A stretch of 64,000 nucleotides of DNA from Cherax quadricarinatus. Taxonomy: Eukaryota; Arthropoda; Malacostraca; Decapoda; Parastacidae. Location: the NCBI RefSeq assembly GCF_038502225.1, contig NC_091293.1:760727-824726 (forward strand), read 5' to 3'. Numbering within the stretch: position 1 is the first letter of the stretch; every line of letters starts with the position of its first letter. Shown here piece after piece: positions 1 through 9,060 of the stretch. The position numbers were made by a program, and so were the translations under genes. Below the pieces are notes generated by a model that was given only the letters and a program-made list of their open reading frames with translations, was not told the origin of the DNA and searched no databases.

Positions 1-200
1 ATTATGCACAAAATATCAGGTATTAATAACACCCTAAAAATCAACAAGATGGCACAGAAAGGTAGATTATTCACAGAGTATTAATTAATAAGAACACACT
101 AAAACCAGCAATATTGCACACAAAGGTAAATTATTCACAGAGTATTACTTAATAATAACACCCTAAAACCAACAGTATCGTACACAAAGTTAAATTATCA
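1..200. repeat. 64-bp tandem repeat, about three units
   Basis: A motif around TTATTCACAGAGTATTA recurs with a spacing of 64 bp (for example at 67 and 131), followed by variants of ACACCCTAAAACCA. The array runs in from the left edge, so its true size is unknown. No coding potential is seen. Confidence 0.7.
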
Positions 201-327
201 TTTTAGTGTGAGTGTTATGGTGAATGCTTCCTCTGACCAACCCAGTAAAGAATGATTATTGACTTCCCAGGTTGCAAACTTGAATTACCACCTAAAATTT
301 GATAATTCTCCCATATACAGGCCCCCA

Positions 328-1077
328 TGTTATGCAGAAATGTGGGATAGCTGGGGGCTTGAGCCTTGTCTAAGGGCCAAGGTAAAAGTTACACACATCT
401 CAAGCATAAACAGGCCACCCAGGGCTATCCCAGTCAAAACAGAAAGCGCTAAACCAGTATGTGTTGCTTCAGTGGGTTGGTTAACAGAGGGTTAGGCAAA
501 AATTCCAGTTAGGAAAATATATCTATTTATTCAACATAACATTATATACACACTCTAGACACACCTTAATCCTAAACGCCCAAATGAGGGTACACAAGAA
601 ACAGCTGGCTGGAGGTCCAGCCACCATAACCACTAGGCCTAGTCAGCGCCAGGCCGTCACTACTCCACTACAAACCCCATTTCTTATTTCCTCACTCATC
701 CCACAGCACCCTGACCATGTCAGAGCCTAGGTGAACATACAGGTAAGCCATAGAAGAGCCTATGGCTTGAGTTGGTTAAACAAAAGGAGTACACAACTAC
801 AAACTTAGCTTAAACACAGCATCTCTGACGCCAGCCTCCACACCATGCTGACTCCACGTGACTGCCCCAAGCCACGCTTACCCCGCATACCCAAACACCC
901 TTGGAAAATAAATCCCTAGCAAGATTTCTTTATAATTACAGTTAGAGTACTTTACAGTGCCCTCAAATGCACATTATGAATTATAAAATTATTCTCTACA
1001 ATTATAACATTCATACTATTATGGCACACTTCTCCACTATATGTACATTACGATGTCATGCAGAACCCTGCATAACA
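328..1077. mobile_element. Unclassified 750-bp element with TGTTATGCAG inverted ends (copy 1)
   Basis: This block is colinear with 11045-11797 over its whole length. Both copies begin TGTTATGCAG and end with the exact inverse CTGCATAACA, so they behave like units of a non-autonomous DNA transposon. No transposase frame is visible; a small frame at 259-495 overlaps the edge and is not preserved as a protein. No clear target-site duplication is seen at this copy. Confidence 0.6.
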
Positions 1078-1213
1078 TTCATACTTTGGGGTGTCTTGCC
1101 TGGATTAATTTGATTTCCATTATTTCTTATGGGGAAAATTCATTCGCATAACGATAATTTCGCATAACAATGAGCTCTCAGGAACGGATTAATATCGTTA
1201 TGCGGGGGTCCAC
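1078..1213. mobile_element. Tigger-like DNA transposon end fragment
   Basis: The fragment ends in GGGGGTCCACTG followed by TA, the inverse of the CAGTGGACCCCC ends seen on other Tigger-like pieces in this window. The opposite end is missing because the 750-bp element abuts it. The internal motif CATAACGATA recurs near the terminus. Confidence 0.5.
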
Positions 1214-1449
1214 TGTATTACAGAAATAGACATGATTTTGATTGCTTTCATGACGAAAAGTACATTGAAATTGAGCTCAAAGTAGCGGAAATGTTCGATT
1301 TTTGCTGATGTTCAGTGAACTGTGTAAGACAAGTTGGTTAATTTTATTAAGTGTATTCTAACTTAACCACTCTGTAATTCGGCAAACTTAGTAATCCGGC
1401 ACACTACAGGTCCCAATGATGCCGGATTTGTGATGGAGGACCTGTAGTG
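1214..1449. mobile_element. Chimeric piece: TTAA-MITE interior joined to a Tigger-like end
   Basis: Positions 1214-1322 match the interior of the 1.1-kb TTAA-flanked family (for example 28.2-29.3 kb). Positions 1323-1449 end in GGATTTGTGATGGAGGACCTG, the terminus of the element at 38697-40968. The same junction occurs at about 40750-40968, so the composite has been copied as one unit. Confidence 0.5.
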
Positions 1450-1559
1450 GAGTGTGTATTCAGCATGGCTGTGTTTTTTGTTTTTGTGGAGTCATTGCCA
1501 GAGAATTATTAGGGTGGACTTGAATTCTGGAAAATACAGTACTAACTGCTCTCTGAAGG

Positions 1560-1856
1560 ATGGGGGAGGGGGGTTGTGAGTCCAGAAGTGGGAAGTGCAG
1601 TACATGTGTTCTGAAGAATGGGTGGGGGTATTGTGATTCCAGAGGTGGGAAGTGCAGTACATGTGTTCTGAAGAATGGGTGGGGGTATTGTGATTCCAGA
1701 GGTGGGAAGTGCAGTACATGTGTTCTGAAGAATGGGTGGGGGTATTGTGATTCCAGAGGTGGGAAGTGCAGTACATGTGTTCTGAAGAATGGGTGGGGGT
1801 ATTGTGATTCCAGAGGTGGGAAGTGCAGTACATGTGTTCTGAAGAATGGGTGAGGA
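1560..1856. repeat. 57-bp tandem repeat, about five units
   Basis: The segment TACATGTGTTCTGAAGAATG recurs every 57 bp (1601, 1658 and onward) with almost no divergence. Because 57 is a multiple of three, open frames appear on both strands through the array; they only read the repeat. A decayed unit continues to about 1930. Confidence 0.85.
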
Positions 1857-2114
1857 TAGTGTGACTAGAGGTGAGAAGTATTGTTCTTGCACTCTGAAGA
1901 AGATTGGGTGGGGATATTTTGGTTTTGGAGGTGTATCTTCTTGCATCTTGTAACTCTCCTGTAACTCGAGGTACTTGTGAATACGTTGCTCCATCACGCT
2001 TATGGCATTTAAATTATGCACAGTGTAACTGACTCTCATGTATACCTCTGCTGTTAACTCTACAGGAGGGGTGAAGATGTTGCAGTCAGAGAGGTGATTG
2101 TGACGTCAGCACAC

Positions 2115-3450
2115 TTCTGAAGTTTACCTGGAGAGAGTTCCAGGGGTCAACGCCCCCATGGCCCGGTCTGTGACCAGGCTTCCTGGTGGATCAGAGCCTG
2201 ATCAACCAGGCTGTTACTGCTGGCTGCACACAATCCAACGTATGAGCCACAGCTCGGCTGGTCAGTTACCGACTTTAGGTACTTGTCCAGTGCCTGCTTG
2301 AAGACAGCCAGGGGTCTATGTATGCTGGGAGGCAGTTGAACAGTCTCGGGCCCCTGACACTTATTGTATTGTCTCTTAACATGCTAGTGACACCCTTGCT
2401 TTTCATAAGGGGGATGTTACATCGTTTGCTGAATCTTTTGCTTTCATTGTGAGTGATTTTCGTGTGCAAGTTCGGTACTAGTCCCTCTAGGATTTTCCAG
2501 GTGTATATAATCATGTATCTCTCCCGCCTGTGTTCCAGGGAGTACAGGTTCAGGAACTTCAAGCGCTCCCAGTAATTGAGGTGTTTTATCTCCGTTATGC
2601 GCGCCGTGAAGGTTCTCTGTACATTTTCTAGGTCAGCAATTTCACCTGCCTTGAAAGGTGCTGTTAGTGTGAAGCAATATTCCAGCCTACACAGAACAAG
2701 TGACCTGAAGTAGTGTCATCATGGGCTTGGCATCCCTAGTTTTGAAGATTCTCATTATCCATCATGTCATTTTTCTAGCAGATGCGATTGATACAATGTT
2801 ATGGTCCTTGAAGGTGAGATCCTCCGACATGATCACTCCCAGGTCTTTGACATTGGTTTTTCACTCTATTTTGTGGAAGGAATTTGTTTTGTACTCTGAT
2901 GAAGTTTTAATTTCCTCATGTTTACCATATCGGAGTAATTGAAATTTCTCATCGTTGAACTTCATATGTTTTCTGCAGCCCACTGAAAGATTTGGTTGAT
3001 GTCCGCCTGGAGCCTTGCAGTTTCTGCAATGGAAGACACTGTCATGCAGATTTGGGTGTCATCTGCAAAGGAAGACACGGTGCTGTGGCTGACATCCTTG
3101 TCTGTCAGATATGAGGATGAGAAACAAGATGGGAGCGAGTACTATGCCTTGTGGAACAGAGCTTTTCACCGTAGCTGCCTCAGACTTTACTCTGTTGACT
3201 ACTACTCTTTGTGTTCTATTTGTGAGGAAATTGTAGATCCATCTACCAACTTTTCCTGTTATTCCTTTAGCACACATTTTGTGCGCCATTATGCCATGGT
3301 CACACTTGTCAAAAGCTTTTGCAAAGTCTGTATATATTACATCTGCATTCTTTTTGTCTTCTAGTGCATCTAGGACCTTGTTGTAGTGATGCAGTAGCTT
3401 GCTGATGGTTAGTAGTTGTATTGCTTGGGTGGATACTTTATGGTGCACTA
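2115..3450 (-). mobile_element. Decayed CR1-like LINE, RT to 3' end
   Basis: Read on the minus strand, 3448-3059 encodes part of a reverse transcriptase. It has a YTDFAKAFD block, a GKVGRWIYNFLTNRTQRV block and a VPQGIVLAPILF block, as in CR1/Jockey-group LINEs. The C-terminal region (FLNLYSLEHRRERY, then RGPRLFNCLP) follows at 2562-2275. The frames do not join, so the copy is dead. The 3' end near 2120-2230 carries a conserved tail (ACCTGGAGAGAGTTCC, then GACCAGGC) that also occurs alone as a 57-bp insertion at 7983-8039. The 5' end is truncated. Confidence 0.75.
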
Positions 3451-3689
3451 CCCACAGCTCATCCTGTGAGCATCAGTGCAACAAACACCATTACAGAGGT
3501 AACAATGGGTCTTTGTCAGATCCCACTGACCATTGTTACATCACTAGAAAGAAATATTAGTCTTTATATTTTATAATTACTGCATCTAGCTCTTGTACAC
3601 AGTATAGTAAGGAATAGAATCTCAAAAGATTTTGTCTTATTACCACAAAAACATTGGTCATAACTGAGTTGCAGTTTCTATAAAGACAG
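3451..3689. other. Intergenic, nothing recognised
   Basis: AT-rich DNA without a credible frame, RNA gene or repeat that I can match elsewhere in the window. Confidence 0.4.
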
Positions 3690-4110
3690 TTTGTTCATCT
3701 AGTTGATGCAAAATGTGGTTACAACCTGAAGATTTCAGATATCTTATCATTAACAATGAAGTGTTTTGCCGTATCTTGTAAGGTGTGCATGAAGGTGTCT
3801 CTGAAATATTGGATGTTTGTTCACTCTAAGACAAAATGCTTCATTGTATGGCCCTGTCTCTGTCCACACACTTTGCATTTTGTCACTGACATCGCCATAC
3901 AAACCATACTGCCACAGATACTAATAGCCAAGCCAGTGTCTAGTAGTAACAGCATCTTACAATTATTGATCTTGTCACTTTCTCCCTAGTTATGTTTAAC
4001 TTGACACATATCATTATGGTGGATAATGGATCTGCTAATTCTTATCAGTACTGTTCTACTTCCATCTCTTTTGCTAGTTTCTTTCTGACAGTATTTTTGT
4101 AAACTGTTTG
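3690..4110 (-). mobile_element. Possible LINE C-terminal zinc-knuckle remnant
   Basis: On the minus strand a short stretch reads KCKVCGQRQGHTMKHFVLEC, a CxxC..H...C pattern typical of the C-terminal end of many LINE polyproteins, followed by a QYFRDTF-like segment. Stop codons lie on both sides, so this is at best a remnant. The match is by motif pattern only. Confidence 0.35.
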
Positions 4111-4480
4111 ACAAAAAATTTTACTCAACATTTTTGTTATTTAATGGTTGTTGAGCTAATACATCAACTTTGTCATGCTCCTGGAGGCCTATGGAATGTT
4201 GTGGTTTTGGAGGTGTTAAGCACAGTGCCTGTACACTGAAAGATGTTTGGTAATGTGCTTGAGAGGGTCATTTTAACTGTGATGTTGGTGAAAATCTAGT
4301 ACAACAGCTATCAAGTGAATGATGGTGAATGTGTTATCTTTACTGGGTCACTTTACCTTGATGGAAAACAGAGGGTTAAGTTAAAAAAAACAGAAAGCTC
4401 AGTTTTACATTAGTAGGTCATGATGGGCTGGATTTAAAGGCAAGTTTGGTCAGTGATATTTGGTCACTCTTGATTTTTTT
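4111..4480. other. Intergenic, nothing recognised
   Basis: No frame, RNA-like sequence or repeat recognised here. Confidence 0.4.
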
Positions 4481-4481
4481 T

Positions 4482-4640
4482 TCAACACACTGGCCATATC
4501 CCACTGAGTTAGGGTGACCTAAAAAGAAAATAATAAGTTTTTCTTTTTAAATTTAGTAGTACCTTATACAGGAGAAGGGGTTAGTAGCCCCTGGCTTCTG
4601 GCATTTTAGTCACTTCTTGCAACACGCATGACACTATTGT
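4482..4640. mobile_element. Dispersed repeat fragment ('GGCCATATCCCAC' family)
   Basis: It begins TTCAACACACTGGCCATATC and continues with the AAAGAAAA, TTTAGTA and AGGAGAAGGGGTTAGTAGCC blocks shared with copies at about 6235, 7217, 13427, 15488 and 15890. This copy is short and diverged. Confidence 0.65.
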
Positions 4641-4755
4641 TTCACTTTCATAAAGTTTGATCATAATGATAATGAAATTTTCAAACTTGAACCTAACAGA
4701 GATGATGGATATTATTGATTCTTGACTCACGAAATCGTAATGACACGATTGCAAA

Positions 4756-4817
4756 CAAACCATACCACGGGCGGGATTTGAACCCGCGGGTTCAAATCCC
4801 TCCCGTGGTATGGTTTG
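4756..4817. repeat. Loop-less palindrome made of two tRNA-SINE ends
   Basis: Two 31-bp arms meet without a spacer at AACCCGCGGGTT, with one mismatch. Each arm carries GGTTCAAATCCC, the box B of a tRNA-derived SINE, so this looks like two SINE pieces joined head to head. Confidence 0.75.
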
Positions 4818-4974
4818 TCGACTCTTCATTACTCCAGGAAAATGTGTTGGTTTTCCATATATAATGGAAAAGTTTTCTATGTCGAGCACTTCCCTTTTAG
4901 AGTGAGCCTTGGTGTTTGTCAAAGATTCTTAACTCGAGGAATACTCTTCCTTCCTACTCTCTGGATCAAACCTT

Positions 4975-5268
4975 ATTAAGATAAGATAAGATAAGATTTC
5001 GTTCGGATTTTTAACCCTGGAGGGTTAGCCACCCAGGATAACCCAAGAAAGTCAGCGAGTCATCGAGGACTGTCTAACTTATTTCCATTGGGGTCCTTAA
5101 TCTTGTCCCCCAGGATGCGACCCACACCAGTCGACTAACACCCAGGTACCTATTTGCTGCTAAGTGAACAGGACAACAGGTGTAAGGAAACGTGTCGAAT
5201 GTTTCCACCCGCCGGGAATCGAACCCGGGCCCTCCGTGTGTGTGAAGCGGGAGCTTTAGCCTCTTATT
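4975..5268 (-). mobile_element. tRNA-derived SINE with LINE-like 3' tail
   Basis: Read on the minus strand the element starts with a tRNA-like head (GGCTAAAGCTCCCGCTT, then box B GGGTTCGATTCCCGG). It continues with a body also seen at 32977-33250 and 39400-39665 (GGGTGGAAACAT, CTTACACCTGTTGT, GGGTACCTGGGTGTTAGTCG). It ends with GGACCCCAATGGAAATAAGT, TTGGGTTATCCTGGGT and a (TTATC)n tail. The last part is shared with the 3' end of the LINE at 52.8-56.6 kb, which suggests that LINE group moves it. Confidence 0.75.
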
Positions 5269-5354
5269 CCTTGAGCTCTGTATGACCCCTGTATGTTTAA
5301 CCATACCTATAATAATGGTATTGTACATGAATGGTAAACAATACTAACAAGACG

Positions 5355-5428
5355 AAAATTAGACATGTGTAACATCTGGGTATCTTTATTGATAAAGATA
5401 TCCAGATGTTGCACATGTGTCTAATTTT
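5355..5428. repeat. Imperfect inverted repeat (hairpin)
   Basis: Left arm AAAATTAGACATGTGTAACA and onward pairs with a right arm ending GTGTCTAATTTT. The arms are about 35 bp with a 2-nt offset and a few mismatches; the turn is at TTATTGATAA. Confidence 0.65.
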
Positions 5429-5537
5429 TATCAATAATGATATTACAAGATAACTTATTAAATTGTAATGACACAATTGCAAATAGACCACGAAACTGAT
5501 GGTGTATAGAAATACACCTAGTTAGATGAACCTCATT

Positions 5538-5630
5538 GTAGCCAGCTGGCCGAGTGGTTTACTCACTGGCCTGGAGTTTTACGACTCGCTTGCCATGGGT
5601 TCAAATCCCACCTCTTCCATGGTTTACTTA
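5538..5630 (+). mobile_element. tRNA-derived SINE head
   Basis: GCCAGCTGGCCGAGTGG resembles box A and GGGTTCAAATCCC box B of a tRNA. The same sequence occurs, more diverged, at 17733-17840 on the minus strand and as the arms of the palindrome at 4756-4817. Recurrence with decay argues for a SINE rather than a working tRNA gene. It lies just before the exon at 5660, in the intron of the ATPase gene. Confidence 0.55.
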
Positions 5631-5659
5631 ATATTACAAAATATTTTATTTTTCTTCAG

Positions 5660-5824
5660 GCTGTCCTGCAACCTGGTTGTCTGGAACATGTAATACATAT
5701 TGACTTGCCAGATTTTAACTCTCGATGTGAGATATGGAAGGGTCTGCTGGAAGATGTACCACTACAGGGCCAAGTGGATGTGGAGAAGCTGAGTGAAGCA
5801 ACACTTGGATATTCAGGAGCTGAG
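5660..5824 (+). CDS. AAA+ ATPase (AFG2/SPATA5-like), next-to-last coding exon
   Basis: An exon bounded by TTTTTCTTCAG and GGAGCTGAG|GTAATT encodes exactly 55 codons. The product reads AVLQPGCLEHVIHIDLPDFN, then an IWKGLLEDVPL helix, then DVEKLSEATLGYSGAE. In AAA+ proteins of the CDC48/AFG2 type this is the segment after Walker B and the NR box: the xxxLLRPGRLD motif, the linker strand (V.LPD), and the start of the helical lid with GYSGAEI. It joins in phase 0 to the exon at 7005. Such proteins unfold substrates or remodel pre-ribosomes. The family's usual PGR is PGC here and LD is LE. The Walker A/B exons were not found in this window. VCP, NVL and SPATA5L1 paralogues share the pattern, so the exact member is uncertain. 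Confidence 0.8.
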
Positions 5825-7004
5825 GTAATTAATACAATATTTTTGTTCTTATTAATTTTCACTGAACATTCCCAGAGGTAAATTCTGTTATGGAATGACC
5901 AGTCTCCCCTCCTTATTTTATATTGGTTCTTAACAATCAGTTCCTAGTTACTGAATACCCACCACTACTACTTGTACTGCTACTGCCACCACTGCTCCCA
6001 CGACCACCACATAATACTATTCCCTCTTGTTATGCTATTCCCGGCCCTGCCCCCCTGTCATATATATTCTGGCTCCCTTCCCTTCGCACTTGTGTGTGAC
6101 TAGTTAATGGTGCAAATTGAACCAAAACATTATCATAAGTTTCATTCTTCTTTGTGCATATTATTTGTGCATTGTATTGCTCTAGTTATGGTATTGTGTT
6201 TTTATTTTTTCTAACCAAACTTAAGGTCTTTCTTCTTTCAACACACCAGCCATATCCCACCGAGGTGGGGTGACCCAAAAGGGAAAATAAAAGTTTCTCC
6301 TTTTACATTTCGTAATTTTTTTTTTTAATAAACTGGCTGTGTATCCCACTGAGACAGGGTGGCCCAAAAAGAAAATCAGTTTATCTTTTTAAATTTAGTA
6401 ATATTTACAGGAGAAAAGGTTACTAGCCCCTTGCATCCTAGTCACCTCTTACGACATGCATGGTTATGGAGGAAGAATTCTGTTCCACTTTCCAATGGAG
6501 ATAAGAGGAAATAAACAAGAACAAGAACTAGTAAGAAAATAGAAGAAACCCAAAGGGGTGTGTATATATATGCTTGTACATGTATGTGTGGTTTGTACAT
6601 GCCTGGGCAGTTGCTGTCTACCAACCTACAGTTATTGCCTGGGTATACATAGCATGCTTGTATGTATTTAAAACAAATGAAATAATTCACAAGTTCATAC
6701 AAGGATCTGCTCTCAGTATTAAGCTTCCATGTTGCAGTAACCCATAAATTGGCGACAGTTGCTTAGAATTTGTTTGGGACCAGGATGGACCCAAATATAT
6801 TCTAATGAACTAGGATGGACCCAAATGTATTCTAGTAGACCAGGATGGATTTAATCCTACAGTATTTACATTAGTTATGATTTTTTAAACCATGTTATTG
6901 TGACTTCTACTTTGAATAACCCACAAGTTATTGCATCTTTTTGTACAATCAATAAAAGACAGAATTTTCTTTCTTAGAATAATGAACATTAACGTATGTT
7001 TCAG
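5825..7004 (+). other. Intron of the AAA+ ATPase gene, filled with repeats
   Basis: A GT-AG intron of 1180 bp between the two exons. It carries copies of the GGCCATATCCCAC repeat family (from about 6235) and no other frame. The acceptor is ACGTATGTTTCAG, ending at 7004. Confidence 0.7.
6235..6715. mobile_element. Dispersed 'GGCCATATCCCAC' repeat, two overlapping copies
   Basis: A short copy begins TTTCAACACACCAGCCATAT at 6235. After a T-run a second, fuller copy begins at about 6325 and continues through GGAGAAAAGG, GAGATAAGAGGAAATAAACA and the TTGCTGTCTACCAACCTAC tail. The family has no frame and its class is unknown; the fixed end-to-end structure suggests a short retroelement. Confidence 0.7.
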
Positions 7005-7193
7005 ATAACAGCCATATATCAAGAAGCAGCACACAATGTTATCTCACAACTTTATGATGGCGACAGTGATGCAACTCAAGATAGTGTCACCATCTCTGAG
7101 CAGCTACTATTTAGAGTTATTCAAACTACTCCTTCAAGAACTCCATTATCACTCCTGGAGTCAATCAGACTTTTTACTGGCCAAAGACATTAA
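7005..7193 (+). CDS. AAA+ ATPase (AFG2/SPATA5-like), last coding exon
   Basis: It begins after TTTCAG with ATAACAGCC and ends at TAA, 62 codons plus stop. The product starts ITAIYQEAAHNVISQLYDGD, which continues GYSGAE from the previous exon to give the lid helix GYSGAEI..I..EAA, then SEQLLFRVIQTTPSRTPLSL and an ESIRLF end. That matches the C-terminal lid of type II AAA+ ATPases, where a helix with the pattern hF..AL....PS.S. closes the protein. The exon reads cleanly and in phase with its neighbour, so the gene looks intact here. Together the two exons give the last 117 residues. A dispersed repeat starts about 25 bp past the stop, so the 3' UTR is probably partly repeat-derived. Confidence 0.8.
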   Translation: MTAIYQEAAHNVISQLYDGDSDATQDSVTISEQLLFRVIQTTPSRTPLSLLESIRLFTGQRH

Positions 7194-7216
7194 AATCCAG
7201 TGGTTTCCAAAACGAG

Positions 7217-7675
7217 TATTCTACCGTATTCCACCGAGGTGGGGTGGCCCAAAAAGAAAAACAAAAGTTTCTCTTTTTAACTTTAGTAATGTATACAGGA
7301 GATGGGGTTACTAGCCCCTTGCTCCCAGCATTTTAGTTGTCTCTTATGACACACATGGCTTATGGAGGAAGAATTCTATTCCACTTCCCCATGAAGATAA
7401 GAAGAAATAAACAAGAATAAGAACTAGTAAGACAATAGAAGAAAACCCAGAGGGGTTTGTATATATATGTATGTACATGCATGTGTAGTGTGACCTAAGT
7501 GTAAGTTGAAGTAGTAAGACATACCTGAAATCTTCATATTTGTAAGACAGAAAAAGGACACTAGGAATCCTACCATCATGTAAAACAATTATAGGCTTTT
7601 GTTTTACATTCACTTTGCAGGATGGTAGTACCTCCCTGGGTGGTTGCTATTGACCAACCTACTATCTAGGAAAGA
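7217..7675. mobile_element. Dispersed 'GGCCATATCCCAC' repeat, long copy
   Basis: It starts in CGTATTCCACCGAGGTGGGG and runs colinear with the copies at 13427 and 15890, to the tail GGGTGGTTGCTATTGACCAACC. It sits immediately downstream of the ATPase stop codon and supplies AATAAA-containing sequence near 7405 that could serve as a poly(A) signal. Confidence 0.7.
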
Positions 7676-7778
7676 TTTCAAGATACATGTTTATTTTTAT
7701 AAAATTATGACAGTTTTCTTAACCCCTAAACAGTCCAAACGTATATATACATTCTTACATGTAGCGCCCCAAACATAA

Positions 7779-8140
7779 TTTTTTTTTTTTTTTTTTAACA
7801 AGTCGGCCGTCTTCCACCGAGGCAGGGTGACCCAAAAAGAAAGAAAATCCCCAAAAAGAAAATATTTTCATCATCATTCAACACTTTCACCTCACTCACA
7901 CATAATCACTGTTTTTGCAGAGGTGCTCAGAACACAACAGTTTAGAAGCATATACATATAAAGATACACAACATATCCCTCCTGGGCCTGGTCACAGACC
8001 AGGCTGCGGGGGCGTTGACCCCCGGAACTCTCTCCAGGTAAACTGCTAATATCCCGAACCCTTCCTTTAGAGTGCAGGCATTGTACTTCCCATTTCCATG
8101 ACTCAAGTCCGGCTATATAAAAATAACCGGTTTCCCTGAA
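7779..8140 (-). mobile_element. 3' end copy of RTE-like LINE, duplicated
   Basis: It begins with a T-run and AACAAGTCGGCCGTC and is colinear with 8142-8460, so the LINE 3' region is present twice in direct order. This first copy is interrupted at 7983-8039 by a 57-bp piece of the CR1-like tail. Confidence 0.7.
7983..8039 (-). mobile_element. 57-bp CR1-like LINE tail insertion
   Basis: Comparison with the sister copy (which reads CATACCCCTCCAAACTGCC) shows an extra 57 bp here. On the minus strand it reads ACCTGGAGAGAGTTCCGGGG and onward, the 3' end seen at 2121-2180. It is an extreme 5'-truncated insertion. Confidence 0.65.
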
Positions 8141-9060
8141 TTTTTTTTTTTTTTTTTTTTCAACAAGTCGGCCGTCTCCCACCGAGGCAGGGTGACCCAA
8201 AAAAGAAAGAAAATCCCCAAAAAGAAAATACTTTCATCATCATTCAACACTTTCACCACACTCGCACATTATCAGTGTTTTTGCAGAGGTGCTCAGAATA
8301 CAACAGTCTAGAAGCATACACATATAAAGATACACAACATACCCCTCCAAACTGCCAATATCCCAAACCCTTCCTTTAAAGTGCAGGCATTGTACTTCCC
8401 ATTTCCATGACTCAAGTCCGGCTATATAAAAATAACCGGTTTCCCTGAATCTCTTCACTAAATATTACCCTGCTCACACTCCAGCAGATCGTCAGGTCCC
8501 AAATACCATTCATCTCCATTCACTCCTATCGAACATGCTCATGCATGCCTGCTGGAAGTCCAAGCCCCTCGCCCACAAAAACCTCCCTTACCCCTTCCTT
8601 CCAACCTTTTCGAGGACGACCCCCACCTCGCCTTCCTTCCCCTACAGATTTATACGCTCTCCATGTCATTCTACTTTGATCCATTCTCTCTAAATGACCA
8701 AACCACCCTCAACAACCCCTCTTCAGCCCTCTGACTAATACTTTTATTAACTTCACACCTTCTCCTAATTTCCACACTCCAAATTTTCTGCATAATATTT
8801 ACACCACACATTTCCCTTAGACAGGACATCTCCACTGCCTCCAACCGCCTCCTCGCTGCTGCATTCACAACCCAAGCTTCACACCCATATAAGAGTGTTG
8901 GTACTACTATACTTTCATACATTCCCTTCTTTGCCTCCATAGATAATGCTTTTTGTCTCCACATATACCTCAACGCACCACTCACCTTTTTTCCCTAATC
9001 AATTCTATGATTAACATCATCCTTTATAAATCTATCCGCCGACACGTCAACTCCCAAGTA

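Noticed and set aside
1560..1856. CRISPR-like regular array (also 16297-16547 and 18500-18735)
   Set aside because: Units are identical throughout with no unique spacers, and the genome is eukaryotic; these are minisatellites.
1492..2039. Repeated-peptide frames on both strands
   Set aside because: They follow the 57-bp tandem repeat, which is divisible by three; nothing supports translation.
2721..3364. Plus-strand frames opposite the CR1-like LINE
   Set aside because: Antisense shadows of LINE coding sequence.
5545..5625. tRNA gene
   Set aside because: Box A and B are present, but a full cloverleaf cannot be drawn with confidence and decayed copies occur elsewhere, as expected for a SINE.
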